Source: Symmachiella macrocystis
Lineage (GTDB): Bacteria; Planctomycetota; Planctomycetia; Planctomycetales; Planctomycetaceae
Length of the DNA: 64,000 bases
Direction of reading: 5' to 3'
Assembly (NCBI RefSeq): GCF_007860075.1
Contig: NZ_SJPP01000001.1
Coordinates: 1,510,501-1,574,500 of the forward strand
A model generated the notes under the pieces. The model did not search any database. It saw only the letters and a program-made list of their open reading frames with translations, and was not told the origin of the DNA. Positions within the stretch are counted from its first letter, which is position 1. Every line of letters starts with the position of its first letter. Position numbers and translations under genes: made by a program. Of the stretch, positions 28,668 through 37,979 are shown piece after piece.

Positions 28668-29570
28668 ATGGCATCCGTCACCAATTTGAGATCCAATCAC
28701 GACGCAAAACTCGCCGCATGGTTGCCACTGTTTGTTTTGCCGGTCGTTGCTATGTGGTCGACGCGCAACAGCGCGGCTTGGCTGTGCATGTGGGCGCTCG
28801 CGTTTTCTATTTATGCGGGACTCAAGTGGCTGAGTTACTCCAAATACGTTGAAAACCATGTTTGCACAGTGCGGCGCGCCATCGGTTATCTGGTCGCGTG
28901 GCCGGGAATGGATGCGAAGTCATTTCTGAGTACAAGCCGAAACGTTGCACCACCTCACCCGCGGGAATGGTGCGCTGCCGTCGCAAAAACGGTCATTGGA
29001 TGTGCGTTGATCGGAATTGCGGTTGCGCTTGTGGACTGGAATATTTGGGTGGCAGGTTGGATGGGAATGGTGGGCATTACGTTGGCTTTGCATTTTGGAG
29101 TATTTCATCTGCTGTCGACCGCTTGGAGGCAAGCGGGGATCGACGCATGCCCGATAATGCACGCCCCGCTGCTGGCGACATCTCTTAACAATTTCTGGGG
29201 AAAACGCTGGAACCTCGCCTTTCGAGATTTGGCGCACACCTATGTCTTTCGAATGTGCGTGGGACGATGGGGAATCGCCGCCGCCACCATGGCCGTATTT
29301 GTTGTGTCGGGCGTGATCCATGATGTGGTGATCTCCCTTCCTGCACGGGCGGGGTACGGCCTGCCGACTTTGTATTTCGTGGTACAAGGCGCGGGAGTGA
29401 TGTTCGAGCGTAGCCGTCTGGGCAAACATCTGGGGCTGCGGCACGGCGCGGTCGGCCGCATCTATTGTGCGGCGCTGATTTTGGCACCGGTCGGTTTGTT
29501 ATTCCATCCGCCATTTGTAGAGCGCGTTGTTGTACCGATGCTCACGATTCTCCGCTGGGATAGGAGTTAG
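28668..29570 (+). CDS. Wax synthase-like MBOAT-family acyltransferase
   Basis: The ATG at 28668 follows GGGGA at 7 bases; the product has 300 residues and about eight hydrophobic segments. The segment ATSLNNFWGKRWNLAFRDL matches the conserved wax synthase pattern (FWGRRWN) of the MBOAT_2 group. SGVIHD provides the membrane histidine expected for catalysis. Relatives use acyl-CoA to esterify long-chain alcohols or other hydroxyl acceptors. The next gene starts three bases after this stop, so the two are probably translated together. The acceptor is unknown; a lipid or wall component is possible. Confidence 0.8.
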   Translation: MASVTNLRSNHDAKLAAWLPLFVLPVVAMWSTRNSAAWLCMWALAFSIYAGLKWLSYSKYVENHVCTVRRAIGYLVAWPGMDAKSFLSTSRNVAPPHPREWCAAVAKTVIGCALIGIAVALVDWNIWVAGWMGMVGITLALHFGVFHLLSTAWRQAGIDACPIMHAPLLATSLNNFWGKRWNLAFRDLAHTYVFRMCVGRWGIAAATMAVFVVSGVIHDVVISLPARAGYGLPTLYFVVQGAGVMFERSRLGKHLGLRHGAVGRIYCAALILAPVGLLFHPPFVERVVVPMLTILRWDRS

Positions 29571-29573
29571 ACA

Positions 29574-29984
29574 ATGAACCTGGAACTACTCATTTTTTGT
29601 GGCGGAATGCTGCACTTTGGGATTCTGATTGCCAGCGCGCTCGTGCCGCAAGTTTTGGATTGGAAATCCTCGCTGGCCAAACTCGACAGCCTGTCGCGTC
29701 AATTGGTGTGGGTGCATGGTGCGTTTATTGTTCTGGTGATTGTTGGGTTCGGGTTGCTGTCGCTGTTCTGTGCGGGCGAACTGGCCAGCGGTACGCATCT
29801 CGCGCGAGGCGTTTGTCTGTTCATTGCCATATTCTGGGGAGCGAGGTTGGGCGTGCAGTTTTTTGTCTTTGATGCCAAGTCCTACCTCACCACGACGTTC
29901 TTAAAGATTGGCTACCATGGGCTGACGGTTGCGTTTCTTTATATCACCATCGTGTTTGCGCTCGCAGCATGGCACCCGCTTTAA
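29574..29984 (+). CDS. Small four-helix membrane protein paired with the MBOAT gene
   Basis: The ATG at 29574 has GGAG at 8 bases and lies three bases past the preceding stop. The 136-residue protein has four predicted membrane helices with a short HGAF in the second. I recognise no family. Tight coupling suggests a subunit or stabiliser of the acyltransferase. Confidence 0.8.
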   Translation: MNLELLIFCGGMLHFGILIASALVPQVLDWKSSLAKLDSLSRQLVWVHGAFIVLVIVGFGLLSLFCAGELASGTHLARGVCLFIAIFWGARLGVQFFVFDAKSYLTTTFLKIGYHGLTVAFLYITIVFALAAWHPL

Positions 29985-30129
29985 TCCACAACGCCTGCGT
30001 TCTGGTGTTTCGTCATCCGCAGCATAACACCGAGGGATAGATGAGATGTTGCCTCACTCTTCACACACACTCACGCCCACGCTAACTACCGGGGATCGAT
30101 CGGCGTTTCGCTGCGATGGCCGCAATTCC

Positions 30130-31026
30130 TCAGGAATTGCACAAACGTTGCCCCAGGGCGATTGCGCCGAGCACGCCAGCTTGGCTTTCGAGGCCGGGCG
30201 GGACGATGAACGTGTCGATCGCATCGGTGATGGATGCAGAGTCTACATAGCCGGCGAGAAGTTCCTGTACTTTCCTGCGGACCGGTTCGAAAAGATGCGG
30301 TCGCATGACGCCGCCGCCGATGATGATTCGCTGAGGCGACAGTGTGCAGAGAAAGTTCACCAGTGCAAACGCCAGGTATTCCGCTTCGAGCTCCCAAGCG
30401 GGATGATCATCGGAAAACTCTTCGGCAGGCTGTCCCCAACGCTCGCCGATTGCCGGGCCGGCTGCCAAGCCTTCCAGACAATCGCCGTGGAATGGGCAGT
30501 GTCCGGGGTACGGGTCGCGGCTGAGGTCATGCGGAATGCGGACGTGTCCCATTTCCGGATGGATGAGACCATGCATCAATTGGCCGTTGATCATCCCACC
30601 GCCACCGATACCCGTCCCGATGGTTAAGTAGATGAAACACTCCAGGTTTTTTGCCGCCCCCCACCGCCATTCGCCGAGGGCAGCCGCGTTCACATCGGTA
30701 TCGAAGGCAACCGGGACACCCAACGCCTCATGCAACGGACCGACGACGTCGGTGTCTCTCCAACCGGGCTTGGGCGTCGATGTAACGTACCCGAACGTCG
30801 AGGAATGCAAATGGGGATCCACCGGTCCAAAGGAGCCGACACCGATCGCAGCGACCGGGCCAAATTCTGTGGACTGGGCTTCGAAGAACTGGATCGATCT
30901 TTGCAGCGTCTCTTCGGGGCTGGTCGTCGGAAAACGTTCGATGGCACGGACATCATCGGGTCCGGTCCCGATGGCGCACACAAACTTTGTTCCGCCAGCT
31001 TCAATTCCACCTACAAGTTCTTTCAT
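30130..31026 (-). CDS. ROK-family sugar kinase (fructokinase type)
   Basis: The 298-residue protein begins with the phosphate-binding EAGGTKF. It has [19 protein letters not shown] with the catalytic aspartate, then GTGIGGG. The zinc-binding [17 protein letters not shown] (about 172-188) is diagnostic of bacterial ROK fructokinases such as Mak. It phosphorylates fructose or a related hexose with ATP in the cytoplasm. A LacI-type regulator lies 118 bases upstream in the same direction, so the pair probably forms a sugar-responsive unit. No transporter is adjacent. Confidence 0.92.
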   Translation of the reverse strand: MKELVGGIEAGGTKFVCAIGTGPDDVRAIERFPTTSPEETLQRSIQFFEAQSTEFGPVAAIGVGSFGPVDPHLHSSTFGYVTSTPKPGWRDTDVVGPLHEALGVPVAFDTDVNAAALGEWRWGAAKNLECFIYLTIGTGIGGGGMINGQLMHGLIHPEMGHVRIPHDLSRDPYPGHCPFHGDCLEGLAAGPAIGERWGQPAEEFSDDHPAWELEAEYLAFALVNFLCTLSPQRIIIGGGVMRPHLFEPVRRKVQELLAGYVDSASITDAIDTFIVPPGLESQAGVLGAIALGQRLCNS

Positions 31027-31144
31027 AGTCTTTAGTTTGGGCGAATGCGAACAGTCGAGTCAAGCGCCCTGCCATTCTTTTTGCCCAATGACCACGGTGT
31101 CGACGTCGAAAGCCTGCGAAGCCGTCCGCTTTCGCTGGGGGCTC

Positions 31145-32230
31145 TCAACGATGACCGACCGAATCTCCCCGCACGAAGCGCGGCTCGATGGAAAGACAGG
31201 CGTTTGGCAATTGCTCTTTCGTACGCAGCAGCGATTCCATTTGCCGCACAGCCAATTGCCCGATTTCATGCGCCTGAATATCAAAAGTTGTCAGCGAAGG
31301 ATGCAGTCCTGAAATCAAAGCCCAATCGTTGTTGCCGGCAATGATGCTCATCTCTCTACCGACTTGTATGCCGCGGGCTGTGAGGGCACCGTAGACTCCT
31401 GTGGCGACCCCGTCGCATGCTGCGAACACGGCTGTGGGCCTCGGATCGGTAGCGAGGACTGCTTCTACCAGGTGCTGCACGGTTTCAATGGTGAGCGGTG
31501 GTTTGATAGGCATTGTCCACCCGCCGGTTGGTGGTTCTACGAACCGTTGAACATGTAAGCCACGACGATGAGCCTGCGCAAGGAATCCGGTTTCCCGATT
31601 GAGCATCAGCAGTTGACTCGGCTTAGGACTCACAAAGGCCACACATTGATGGCCATGATCGGCCAGGAAATCCGCGGCCATTTTTCCGATTAGCACGTCG
31701 TCAGCACCAACACTGTCACCCCAGTCGCAACCGTCGGGGCGGCCGTGCAACCAAACGGTGGGCAATTCCCGAAATTCTCGCAATAACCGGCAATTGGAAT
31801 CGGCCAACATGCGACCTTGCAACGGTCCGATTAGAAAAACGCCATCGAGTTCGTTGGAATCTAAATGATCAGGAATTTCATCCAAGTCGGGGACATGCGT
31901 CATTTGCAGCCGTAGTCCGAATCCGGACAGTGCATCTTCGACGCCGCACAGGGTGGCGTTCACAACCGGCAATGACGTCAACGATCTGTCCAAGCCCATC
32001 GTAACCACGACGAGCCGCTTGCCGGACAACGCGTTGGTGCCATGGCCGTTGTTCGCCTCTTTGACGCTGGGTCGCCGCAAACGACGGTAATTCAGCGCCT
32101 CGGCCGCTTCTCGAATGCGTTGTTTGGATGCTTCGCTAATCGCCGGGTCGTCGCGCAGGGCACGACTGACGGTACTGACGGCACAATTCGCCGCTTCCGC
32201 GACGGTTCTAATTGTGACGGTTTCTTTCAC
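31145..32230 (-). CDS. LacI-family transcriptional regulator
   Basis: The GTG at 32230 follows GAGGA at 9 bases; the product has 361 residues. The N-terminal helix-turn-helix is clear (IRTVAEAANCAVSTVSRALRDDPAIS), followed by a hinge and a periplasmic-binding-protein-like sensor domain that includes the DGVATGVYGAL and ISIIAGNNDW type phrases. It likely represses or activates carbohydrate genes in response to a sugar. The downstream ROK kinase is the natural candidate target. Confidence 0.93.
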   Translation of the reverse strand: MKETVTIRTVAEAANCAVSTVSRALRDDPAISEASKQRIREAAEALNYRRLRRPSVKEANNGHGTNALSGKRLVVVTMGLDRSLTSLPVVNATLCGVEDALSGFGLRLQMTHVPDLDEIPDHLDSNELDGVFLIGPLQGRMLADSNCRLLREFRELPTVWLHGRPDGCDWGDSVGADDVLIGKMAADFLADHGHQCVAFVSPKPSQLLMLNRETGFLAQAHRRGLHVQRFVEPPTGGWTMPIKPPLTIETVQHLVEAVLATDPRPTAVFAACDGVATGVYGALTARGIQVGREMSIIAGNNDWALISGLHPSLTTFDIQAHEIGQLAVRQMESLLRTKEQLPNACLSIEPRFVRGDSVGHR

Positions 32231-32309
32231 GGAATTCGTTCCTCTAGTAAATCAGTACATCCCCATTCGATCAGCGAGTGCAATGGACGGCCGGACAATT
32301 CAAGAATAG

Positions 32310-32720
32310 TCAATTGGATTTCAGATTAAAGTCTATCGGATTATCCCCTGCTTTCACAACGGCTGTTAATTCCGATTGGGAATTGTATTTTGGGGGAATA
32401 TTTTCAACGAAGTTTGCTTCCGTTTCTGGGTCGGATTCGTCCTCAATGGGGGTTCGCACTTCAACCCTGTGCTCGCCGAGTACGGCCCCTTTTACCCCGG
32501 CTAGATAATACAACGTGTATTGGCCTTCTGCGTCCGTATATCCGGCCGAAGAGCGGGCACCCTTCGGACCGAACAAGACCTCAACACCCGCCAAAGGCGC
32601 GTCATCCATCGTTATGGTTCCGTAGACCTGGCCCAACTCGGGTTGATCACTCGAACCGCAACCAGTCACCAGAAACATGACAATGCTAGACAACAATAAT
32701 CGATTCCAACCGCTGAACAT
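32310..32720 (-). CDS. Small lipoprotein with carboxypeptidase-regulatory-like beta-sandwich
   Basis: The ATG at 32720 has GGAG at 7 bases; the product has 136 residues. The signal peptide ends in a lipobox (VTGCGSS). The remainder resembles the beta-sandwich typical of planctomycetal lipoproteins next to DUF1559 genes (VYGTITMDDAPLAGVEVLFGP, then SSAGYTDAEGQYTLYYL). It is 76 bases downstream of the DUF1559 gene, probably in one operon. Confidence 0.85.
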   Translation of the reverse strand: MFSGWNRLLLSSIVMFLVTGCGSSDQPELGQVYGTITMDDAPLAGVEVLFGPKGARSSAGYTDAEGQYTLYYLAGVKGAVLGEHRVEVRTPIEDESDPETEANFVENIPPKYNSQSELTAVVKAGDNPIDFNLKSN

Positions 32721-32796
32721 TGATTTCTCCAAAGGCCCTTTGGCGGGCGAGACGTAAACAGACTTGATTGATTACGCCGATACAGGCTGATACGAA

Positions 32797-33798
32797 TTAG
32801 TTAGAAACAATGCTGCCATCGATGATTTCGCCATCGTTCCTAAGACCGATGTTGGATATCATGTCCTGATCCGCATTTTCGCTGATGAAAAGGACATGGC
32901 CGTCAGCCAATAAGAAAAAGCAACCGCCTGTATGCTGGCTAGCAAACGCATTCACTGATGTGCCATTAACTGCAAACGACGAGGGCGCCGGTTGCAGTCG
33001 CATCGCACACGAAGCAGATCGCGTATCGGGGGCGATTCCCACCCAATAGGCGCCATATTTTTCGAACAATGCACCTGCTGCCCGTGTTTTATCGTCGTCG
33101 ACGTCGATACGAATCTTTTCGCCGATAGCGAAAACATTGCTCGAACCGTCAGTCATATGCTTCATCCGCACAGGCCCGACCGTGGTACCGTTCACGAACA
33201 TGGCTTCGACTTGCCTTCCAGTCACCGGATGTATACCCGAGCCATCCCAGTCGATTCCTGCAACAGCCGCGTAGTTTGATTTCCCGTGAGCACCTGCGGT
33301 TGCGGGGGGGCGTTCCCAACGCGACGGATTTAAGTCCGGATCAACAGCTGTCGGACAAATATAGGCGGGAATGACCGTACGTTGAAGTTCGGCATTGCCG
33401 GCGAGAGCCTGAGCTCCCGTCGCTTTAGCGCACACAACTACGTTATTGCCGGGATCTAACTCTTTGTACAAATTCCCCAGGTCCAAGTGCGGCATGATCA
33501 TTACCGCCCAACCCCAGCCTTTATTCGCAAGGAGTGAGGCCGATACCTGATCGCAACCAGTCGCTGATTCATTGGGCGGGTCACCAAGAAATCCTGCCGG
33601 GAAACAACTGAACAAGTCATGGTAATTGTGGAGCGCTAATCCGATTTGTTTGAGATTGTTACGGCACTGGGTCCTGCGGGCAGCTTCACGCGCTTGTTGC
33701 ACTGCTGGCAGAAGCAACGCGATCAAGATGGCAATGATGGCGATGACCACCAATAGTTCGATCAAAGTGAATCCGCGCCGACTGTTTCTTGTCTGCAT
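32797..33798 (-). CDS. DUF1559 prepilin-like protein
   Basis: The ATG at 33798 follows GGGAGG at 8 bases, giving 333 residues. The class III (type IV pilin-like) signal RRGFTLIELLVVIAIIAILI is followed by LLPAVQQAREAARRTQCRNN and the body with NYHDLFSCFPAGF, as in the large DUF1559 family of Planctomycetota. Cleavage after the glycine by a prepilin peptidase is expected. These proteins are numerous per genome and of uncertain function, probably pseudopilin-like or surface proteins. The near end of the C-terminus (FFLLADGHVLFISENAD) matches the family. Confidence 0.94.
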   Translation of the reverse strand: MQTRNSRRGFTLIELLVVIAIIAILIALLLPAVQQAREAARRTQCRNNLKQIGLALHNYHDLFSCFPAGFLGDPPNESATGCDQVSASLLANKGWGWAVMIMPHLDLGNLYKELDPGNNVVVCAKATGAQALAGNAELQRTVIPAYICPTAVDPDLNPSRWERPPATAGAHGKSNYAAVAGIDWDGSGIHPVTGRQVEAMFVNGTTVGPVRMKHMTDGSSNVFAIGEKIRIDVDDDKTRAAGALFEKYGAYWVGIAPDTRSASCAMRLQPAPSSFAVNGTSVNAFASQHTGGCFFLLADGHVLFISENADQDMISNIGLRNDGEIIDGSIVSN

Positions 33799-34309
33799 GT
33801 GAAGTGCCTCCCTTTGATTGGTGATGTCGTGCCGAGCGTCATGCCTTGTCGAAGTGACGACGAATTGCGGCGGTGAAGTTTGAAAGTGCCGCAGCCAGGA
33901 GTTGCCCAGCAATATTTGAAACAACATCCACACTTATAAACGTTTCCGTAAAATAAATAAAAGATTTTCTTAGTTTTATTCAAATTTTCCTTAAGTTTTT
34001 CTTAATTCCCGTAGAAATAGCAGCAAGTCGCAAGTAGCTTGAGGATGAATGGGAAATCCGTTTTTGAAGTTCATTTCGCCCACAGCGTGTCGACATCGCG
34101 CTAACGTTCATGCATTTCTGCACAACTATTGACGCAAACCACCTTGCTGAACGGTCGTTGACGCGGGTCACGGAATTCGTAGTTTTTGCCAATATGACGC
34201 GGCGAAATCTTACTGGTCAGCACGAATCTGCATTGTATTTGTTTTCATGGGCTCAATTCTTGAGGCGAGCCGATCCCACGTTCATCTTGCAGTGAATAAG
34301 GACCACCCA
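33799..34309. other. AT-rich divergent promoter region
   Basis: The 511 bases lie between the divergent DUF1559 and VCBS genes. A strongly AT-rich patch spans about 33930-34010, with AATAAAA (33956-33962) inverted as TTTTATT (33974-33980). Promoters for both genes are expected here. Confidence 0.45.
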
Positions 34310-36370
34310 ATGAAACAGCTCTTAATTGCCATACCACTTATTCTATTAAGTTGCGTCGCCATCCCCGCCAGCGGAGCTGACAAAACCAAACCGCGCGCGA
34401 CGGCGAAATCAAACACAAGCAGCGGGAACCAGGTCTTCCCCCCCGGCGCATCGATTCCCGTCTCCCCCCAGCGAAAACTGGCACAGATCGGCAATACCGA
34501 AGAATTCGAATCGGTGATCATGGGACGTGTCATTGGGACGGCGGATGTATTTGGCAACGGCCCCTATGACCTGTTTCTCTACCCCGATCGCATTTTTCCA
34601 TTTCGAGGATTTGATGAACAAGGGACGCCCTATTATGGAAAAGTGGTGAAGATCAAGGAAAACCATGATGCGCGGATGGAGGGAGCGATCCTCACCGGTC
34701 CGGACAATGAGATATATTGCGTGCATGGACACCGCCGCAAAATCCGCGTTTCCAAATTCGACCGTAGCAAAAAAGAGTTCCAACCTTACGCCGAATCGGG
34801 ACAGCTGGATGTGCCCGCTGGCGTTGGTGGTGGGATGGCTGCGCGGATCGACGACAATGGCAAGCTGGACGTTTATTTTACAATTTCCGACGGCGTCGCA
34901 TACCGCCCGCCGGGGCCGCATCATCATTCTCCGGCGTACATCCCTTATGACGGCGCCGGGTTTTGGCGAGGAAAAATTCCCCGTCGCATGATGTACCACG
35001 CCCGATTTGATTCGCTCCGTTTGAAAAAGACCGAGAGCGTGCATCGCAGCGGGGAAGGTCCCGGCGAGTTCCTGTTTAGCGTGAACGGAATGGACGTTCT
35101 CAATCTCGGCGCGGAACGGTCGCCGGGGATTGTGACGACTGAAAAGCAAAGCGTGTTGCGATTTTTCCCCATTGACCCCGATACCGGAGAACTCGGCCCC
35201 AAACAGTACGTCAACAACGAAGACCAAGTCGCCCTGCGGCATTCAGTCATCAACGCCGCTGTCAAAGCGATTCCCAATCCCGAGACAGGCCTGTCGAATC
35301 TGATTGTCACCGACACCGGTCTGGTTTGGTTTTATCCGCACACGGGTCAGTTCTCAGAAAACGGTTCGCCGATTTACGGCGCAGCCCAGCCGGTGAAAGC
35401 TGAAGGTTTGCGATTGGCATTGGGCCAACTGCCGGTGATCAGTCCGGGAGACATGGATGGCGACGGCCTCGTGGACCTCATGGCTGGAAATGATGCCGGC
35501 AAATTGTTGTTTGTCAAAAACATCGGCACCAAGCAGCGCGCGGAATTCGATAACCCTGTGGCCGTATTGGTCGGTGGAAAACCGTTGGATATCAAGCCCG
35601 GGTACCGCGGATCCATTCAAGGGCCCGGCGAAGCGATGTGGGGTTATACTTGTCCCACGGTGTGCGACTGGAACGGCGATGGCCGGCAGGATGTGATCCT
35701 CAATAGTTCTTTGGGCGACTACATGTTGCTGTTGCAAGAGGAATCCACGTCCGACGGCCAACCGGTCTTTTCCGCCCCCAAGACGATGTATGGCGACGGC
35801 ATTCAACTCCACTTGGCATGGCGCAACCAACCGGCAGTCACGGACTGGGGAACCGACGGCCCGCTCTGCTTGATTGCGTTGGATGAGAAAAACTTGCTCC
35901 GTCAATTCTGGCGCGTCGACGATCAAAACGTCGATCGCGGTGAATTGTTGACCTTTGAAGATGGTTCGCCGATCCCCGCCAACGTCGACGAAGCAGCCGG
36001 GCAGACCGGTCGTGCCAAACTGGTGGCCCATGACTGGGACGGCGATGGCGATGTCGATCTGTTGCTCGGAACGTCACGCGGCCTGTCGTTTCCAGCGTCG
36101 AAGTCGTTCCATTTGCCCAGCGATTATGGCGACGATCGCGCCGCTTCGATTTTGTTTCTGCGCAACGTCGGTGACAATACTCACCCACAATTCGAGTACA
36201 TCCAACAGTTGGCCTTTGACGGTGAACGGATCAAGCTGGGGATTCACTCCTGCTCCCCGATCCCGCTCGACGTCGGCCGCGGCAAGATCGATTTGTTGTG
36301 CGGTGAAGAGCAAGGTTCGATCCGCTACTATCCCCGCGAATTGTTGACAGTCATTGGCCACAAAGAGTAG
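34310..36370 (+). CDS. Exported FG-GAP/VCBS repeat protein
   Basis: The ATG at 34310 follows AAGGA at 8 bases; the product has 686 residues with a signal peptide ending near PASGA. It shows repeated beta-propeller blades with calcium-loop motifs DMDGDGLVDLM, DWNGDGRQDVI and DWDGDGDVDLL. Such proteins form seven-bladed propellers that bind glycans or proteins outside the cytoplasm. A Gfo/Idh/MocA gene follows 262 bases downstream in the same direction, which suggests a carbohydrate role but does not prove it. Confidence 0.88.
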   Translation: MKQLLIAIPLILLSCVAIPASGADKTKPRATAKSNTSSGNQVFPPGASIPVSPQRKLAQIGNTEEFESVIMGRVIGTADVFGNGPYDLFLYPDRIFPFRGFDEQGTPYYGKVVKIKENHDARMEGAILTGPDNEIYCVHGHRRKIRVSKFDRSKKEFQPYAESGQLDVPAGVGGGMAARIDDNGKLDVYFTISDGVAYRPPGPHHHSPAYIPYDGAGFWRGKIPRRMMYHARFDSLRLKKTESVHRSGEGPGEFLFSVNGMDVLNLGAERSPGIVTTEKQSVLRFFPIDPDTGELGPKQYVNNEDQVALRHSVINAAVKAIPNPETGLSNLIVTDTGLVWFYPHTGQFSENGSPIYGAAQPVKAEGLRLALGQLPVISPGDMDGDGLVDLMAGNDAGKLLFVKNIGTKQRAEFDNPVAVLVGGKPLDIKPGYRGSIQGPGEAMWGYTCPTVCDWNGDGRQDVILNSSLGDYMLLLQEESTSDGQPVFSAPKTMYGDGIQLHLAWRNQPAVTDWGTDGPLCLIALDEKNLLRQFWRVDDQNVDRGELLTFEDGSPIPANVDEAAGQTGRAKLVAHDWDGDGDVDLLLGTSRGLSFPASKSFHLPSDYGDDRAASILFLRNVGDNTHPQFEYIQQLAFDGERIKLGIHSCSPIPLDVGRGKIDLLCGEEQGSIRYYPRELLTVIGHKE

Positions 36371-36632
36371 TCCGCGAAAACAGCTTCTCGGTATTTTTCC
36401 AAGCCGTCGGAAATCGTAGTGAATTTCCGCCGACTTGTTGCGTGAATTGCTGCGGAAAAAATCGGGACGACGCTTGTTTTCTGCACTAAAAAGATGGCTA
36501 ATGGAAATTGACCTCAACGATTTCATAGCGCTATGTGTAACGCACGATATTGACCGTTGGGGGGCGAATTCCTTGTTGGTTCACTTCATGGCGGTGCAGC
36601 GCCGTCTCGTACGTTCATCCGGAGAGTGACTC

Positions 36633-37910
36633 ATGCGTCCTGATCAGTCCCGTGACAGCCACACGAACGATATCCACACAACAGCTTGCGTCCGGCATGC
36701 GGGAGTCGATCGGCGACTGTTTCTTTCCGCCGCCACGGCAGCGGCCGCCACGGCCATGCTTCCGAATTTTGCCCATGCCGCCCCGGAGAAAAAATGGCGA
36801 GTGGGTGTCATTGGACACACCGGCGCGGGAAATTACGGTCACGGTTTGGATACCGTCTGGCTGAGCCTACCGGAAACCGAGATTGTCGGCTTGGCCGATG
36901 CCAACGACAAAGGCCGTGCTGCTTGCAATCGCAAAATCGGCATGGTGCCGGATTTCGCCGACTACCGTGAGATGCTCAAACAGACGCAACCCAACATCGT
37001 CGCAGTCAGCCCACGGCATCTTCACGAACACCACGACATGATTCTTGCCGCGATCGATGCCGGCGCGCAGGGCATTTATTGCGAGAAGCCATTCTGCCGT
37101 ACCCCGCAGGAAGCGGATGAAATCGTGGCAGCCTGCGAAAAGTCCGGAACGCGTTTGGGGCTAGCGCATCGCAATCGCTATCACCCGGCTGTTCCGGTGG
37201 CAATGGCCGCTCTGAAGGAGGGAGTGATCGGCGATTTGTTGGAGATTCGTTGCCGAGGAAAAGAGGACCACCGCGGTGGAGCACAGGACATTTGGGTCTT
37301 GGGCACGCATCTGTTGGATTTGGCTCATTATTACGGCGGAAACGCCACCGCCTGTTCGGCGGTGCTGTTAAATGGGACGCGGCCGGTTACGAAGGAGGAT
37401 GTTGTCGAAGGTGGCGAAGGGCTGGGGCCGTTGGCCGGGGATCGACTGTTTGCCCGTTACGAAATGGAAAGCGGGATCCCCTTGTATTTTGACTCGATCA
37501 AAAACCAAGGCGTGAAGGAAGCGAATTTTGGAGTGCAATTGATCGGGAACAAAGGGTTCATGGATTTCCGCATCGACATTGAACCGTTGGTGCACTTAGT
37601 GCCGGGTAACCCTTTCTTTCCCACGGACAAGGCGCGACCTTGGATTCCGATCAGCAGCGCTGGCATCGGCAAGCCCGAGCCGATTGAGAATCTCGGAAGA
37701 CTGGTGTCGAAGCACATCCTGGCGACCCGCGATCTACTGGCCGCCGTTTCGGAAGACCGCCCCCCGCTCTCCAGTGCCGAAGATGGCCGCGCGATCGTGG
37801 AGATGATTCATGCGGCGTTTGCCTCGCACGTTAAAAACGGCGAGCGCGTACAATTGCCACTTGAATCACGCACGCATCCGTTGGCGGACCTGGCAGCCCA
37901 ACCTTCTTGA
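36633..37910 (+). CDS. Tat-exported Gfo/Idh/MocA-family oxidoreductase
   Basis: The ATG at 36633 has GGAGAG at 7 bases; the product has 425 residues. A twin-arginine signal is present (VDRRLFLSAATAAAATAML). The Rossmann part starts WRVGVIGHTGAGNYG, and the family's EKP motif is at IYCEKPF, followed by HRNRYHPAV. These NAD(P)-dependent enzymes act on sugars or sugar derivatives; exported planctomycetal members are common. Cofactor is loaded before Tat export. The substrate is unknown. Confidence 0.92.
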   Translation: MRPDQSRDSHTNDIHTTACVRHAGVDRRLFLSAATAAAATAMLPNFAHAAPEKKWRVGVIGHTGAGNYGHGLDTVWLSLPETEIVGLADANDKGRAACNRKIGMVPDFADYREMLKQTQPNIVAVSPRHLHEHHDMILAAIDAGAQGIYCEKPFCRTPQEADEIVAACEKSGTRLGLAHRNRYHPAVPVAMAALKEGVIGDLLEIRCRGKEDHRGGAQDIWVLGTHLLDLAHYYGGNATACSAVLLNGTRPVTKEDVVEGGEGLGPLAGDRLFARYEMESGIPLYFDSIKNQGVKEANFGVQLIGNKGFMDFRIDIEPLVHLVPGNPFFPTDKARPWIPISSAGIGKPEPIENLGRLVSKHILATRDLLAAVSEDRPPLSSAEDGRAIVEMIHAAFASHVKNGERVQLPLESRTHPLADLAAQPS

Positions 37911-37979
37911 GCGTCGCTATAGGGCTGGGCGATCCAGAAAAACCTATTCGCCCAAGAATTGCGAGATGCTCGCAAAGAC

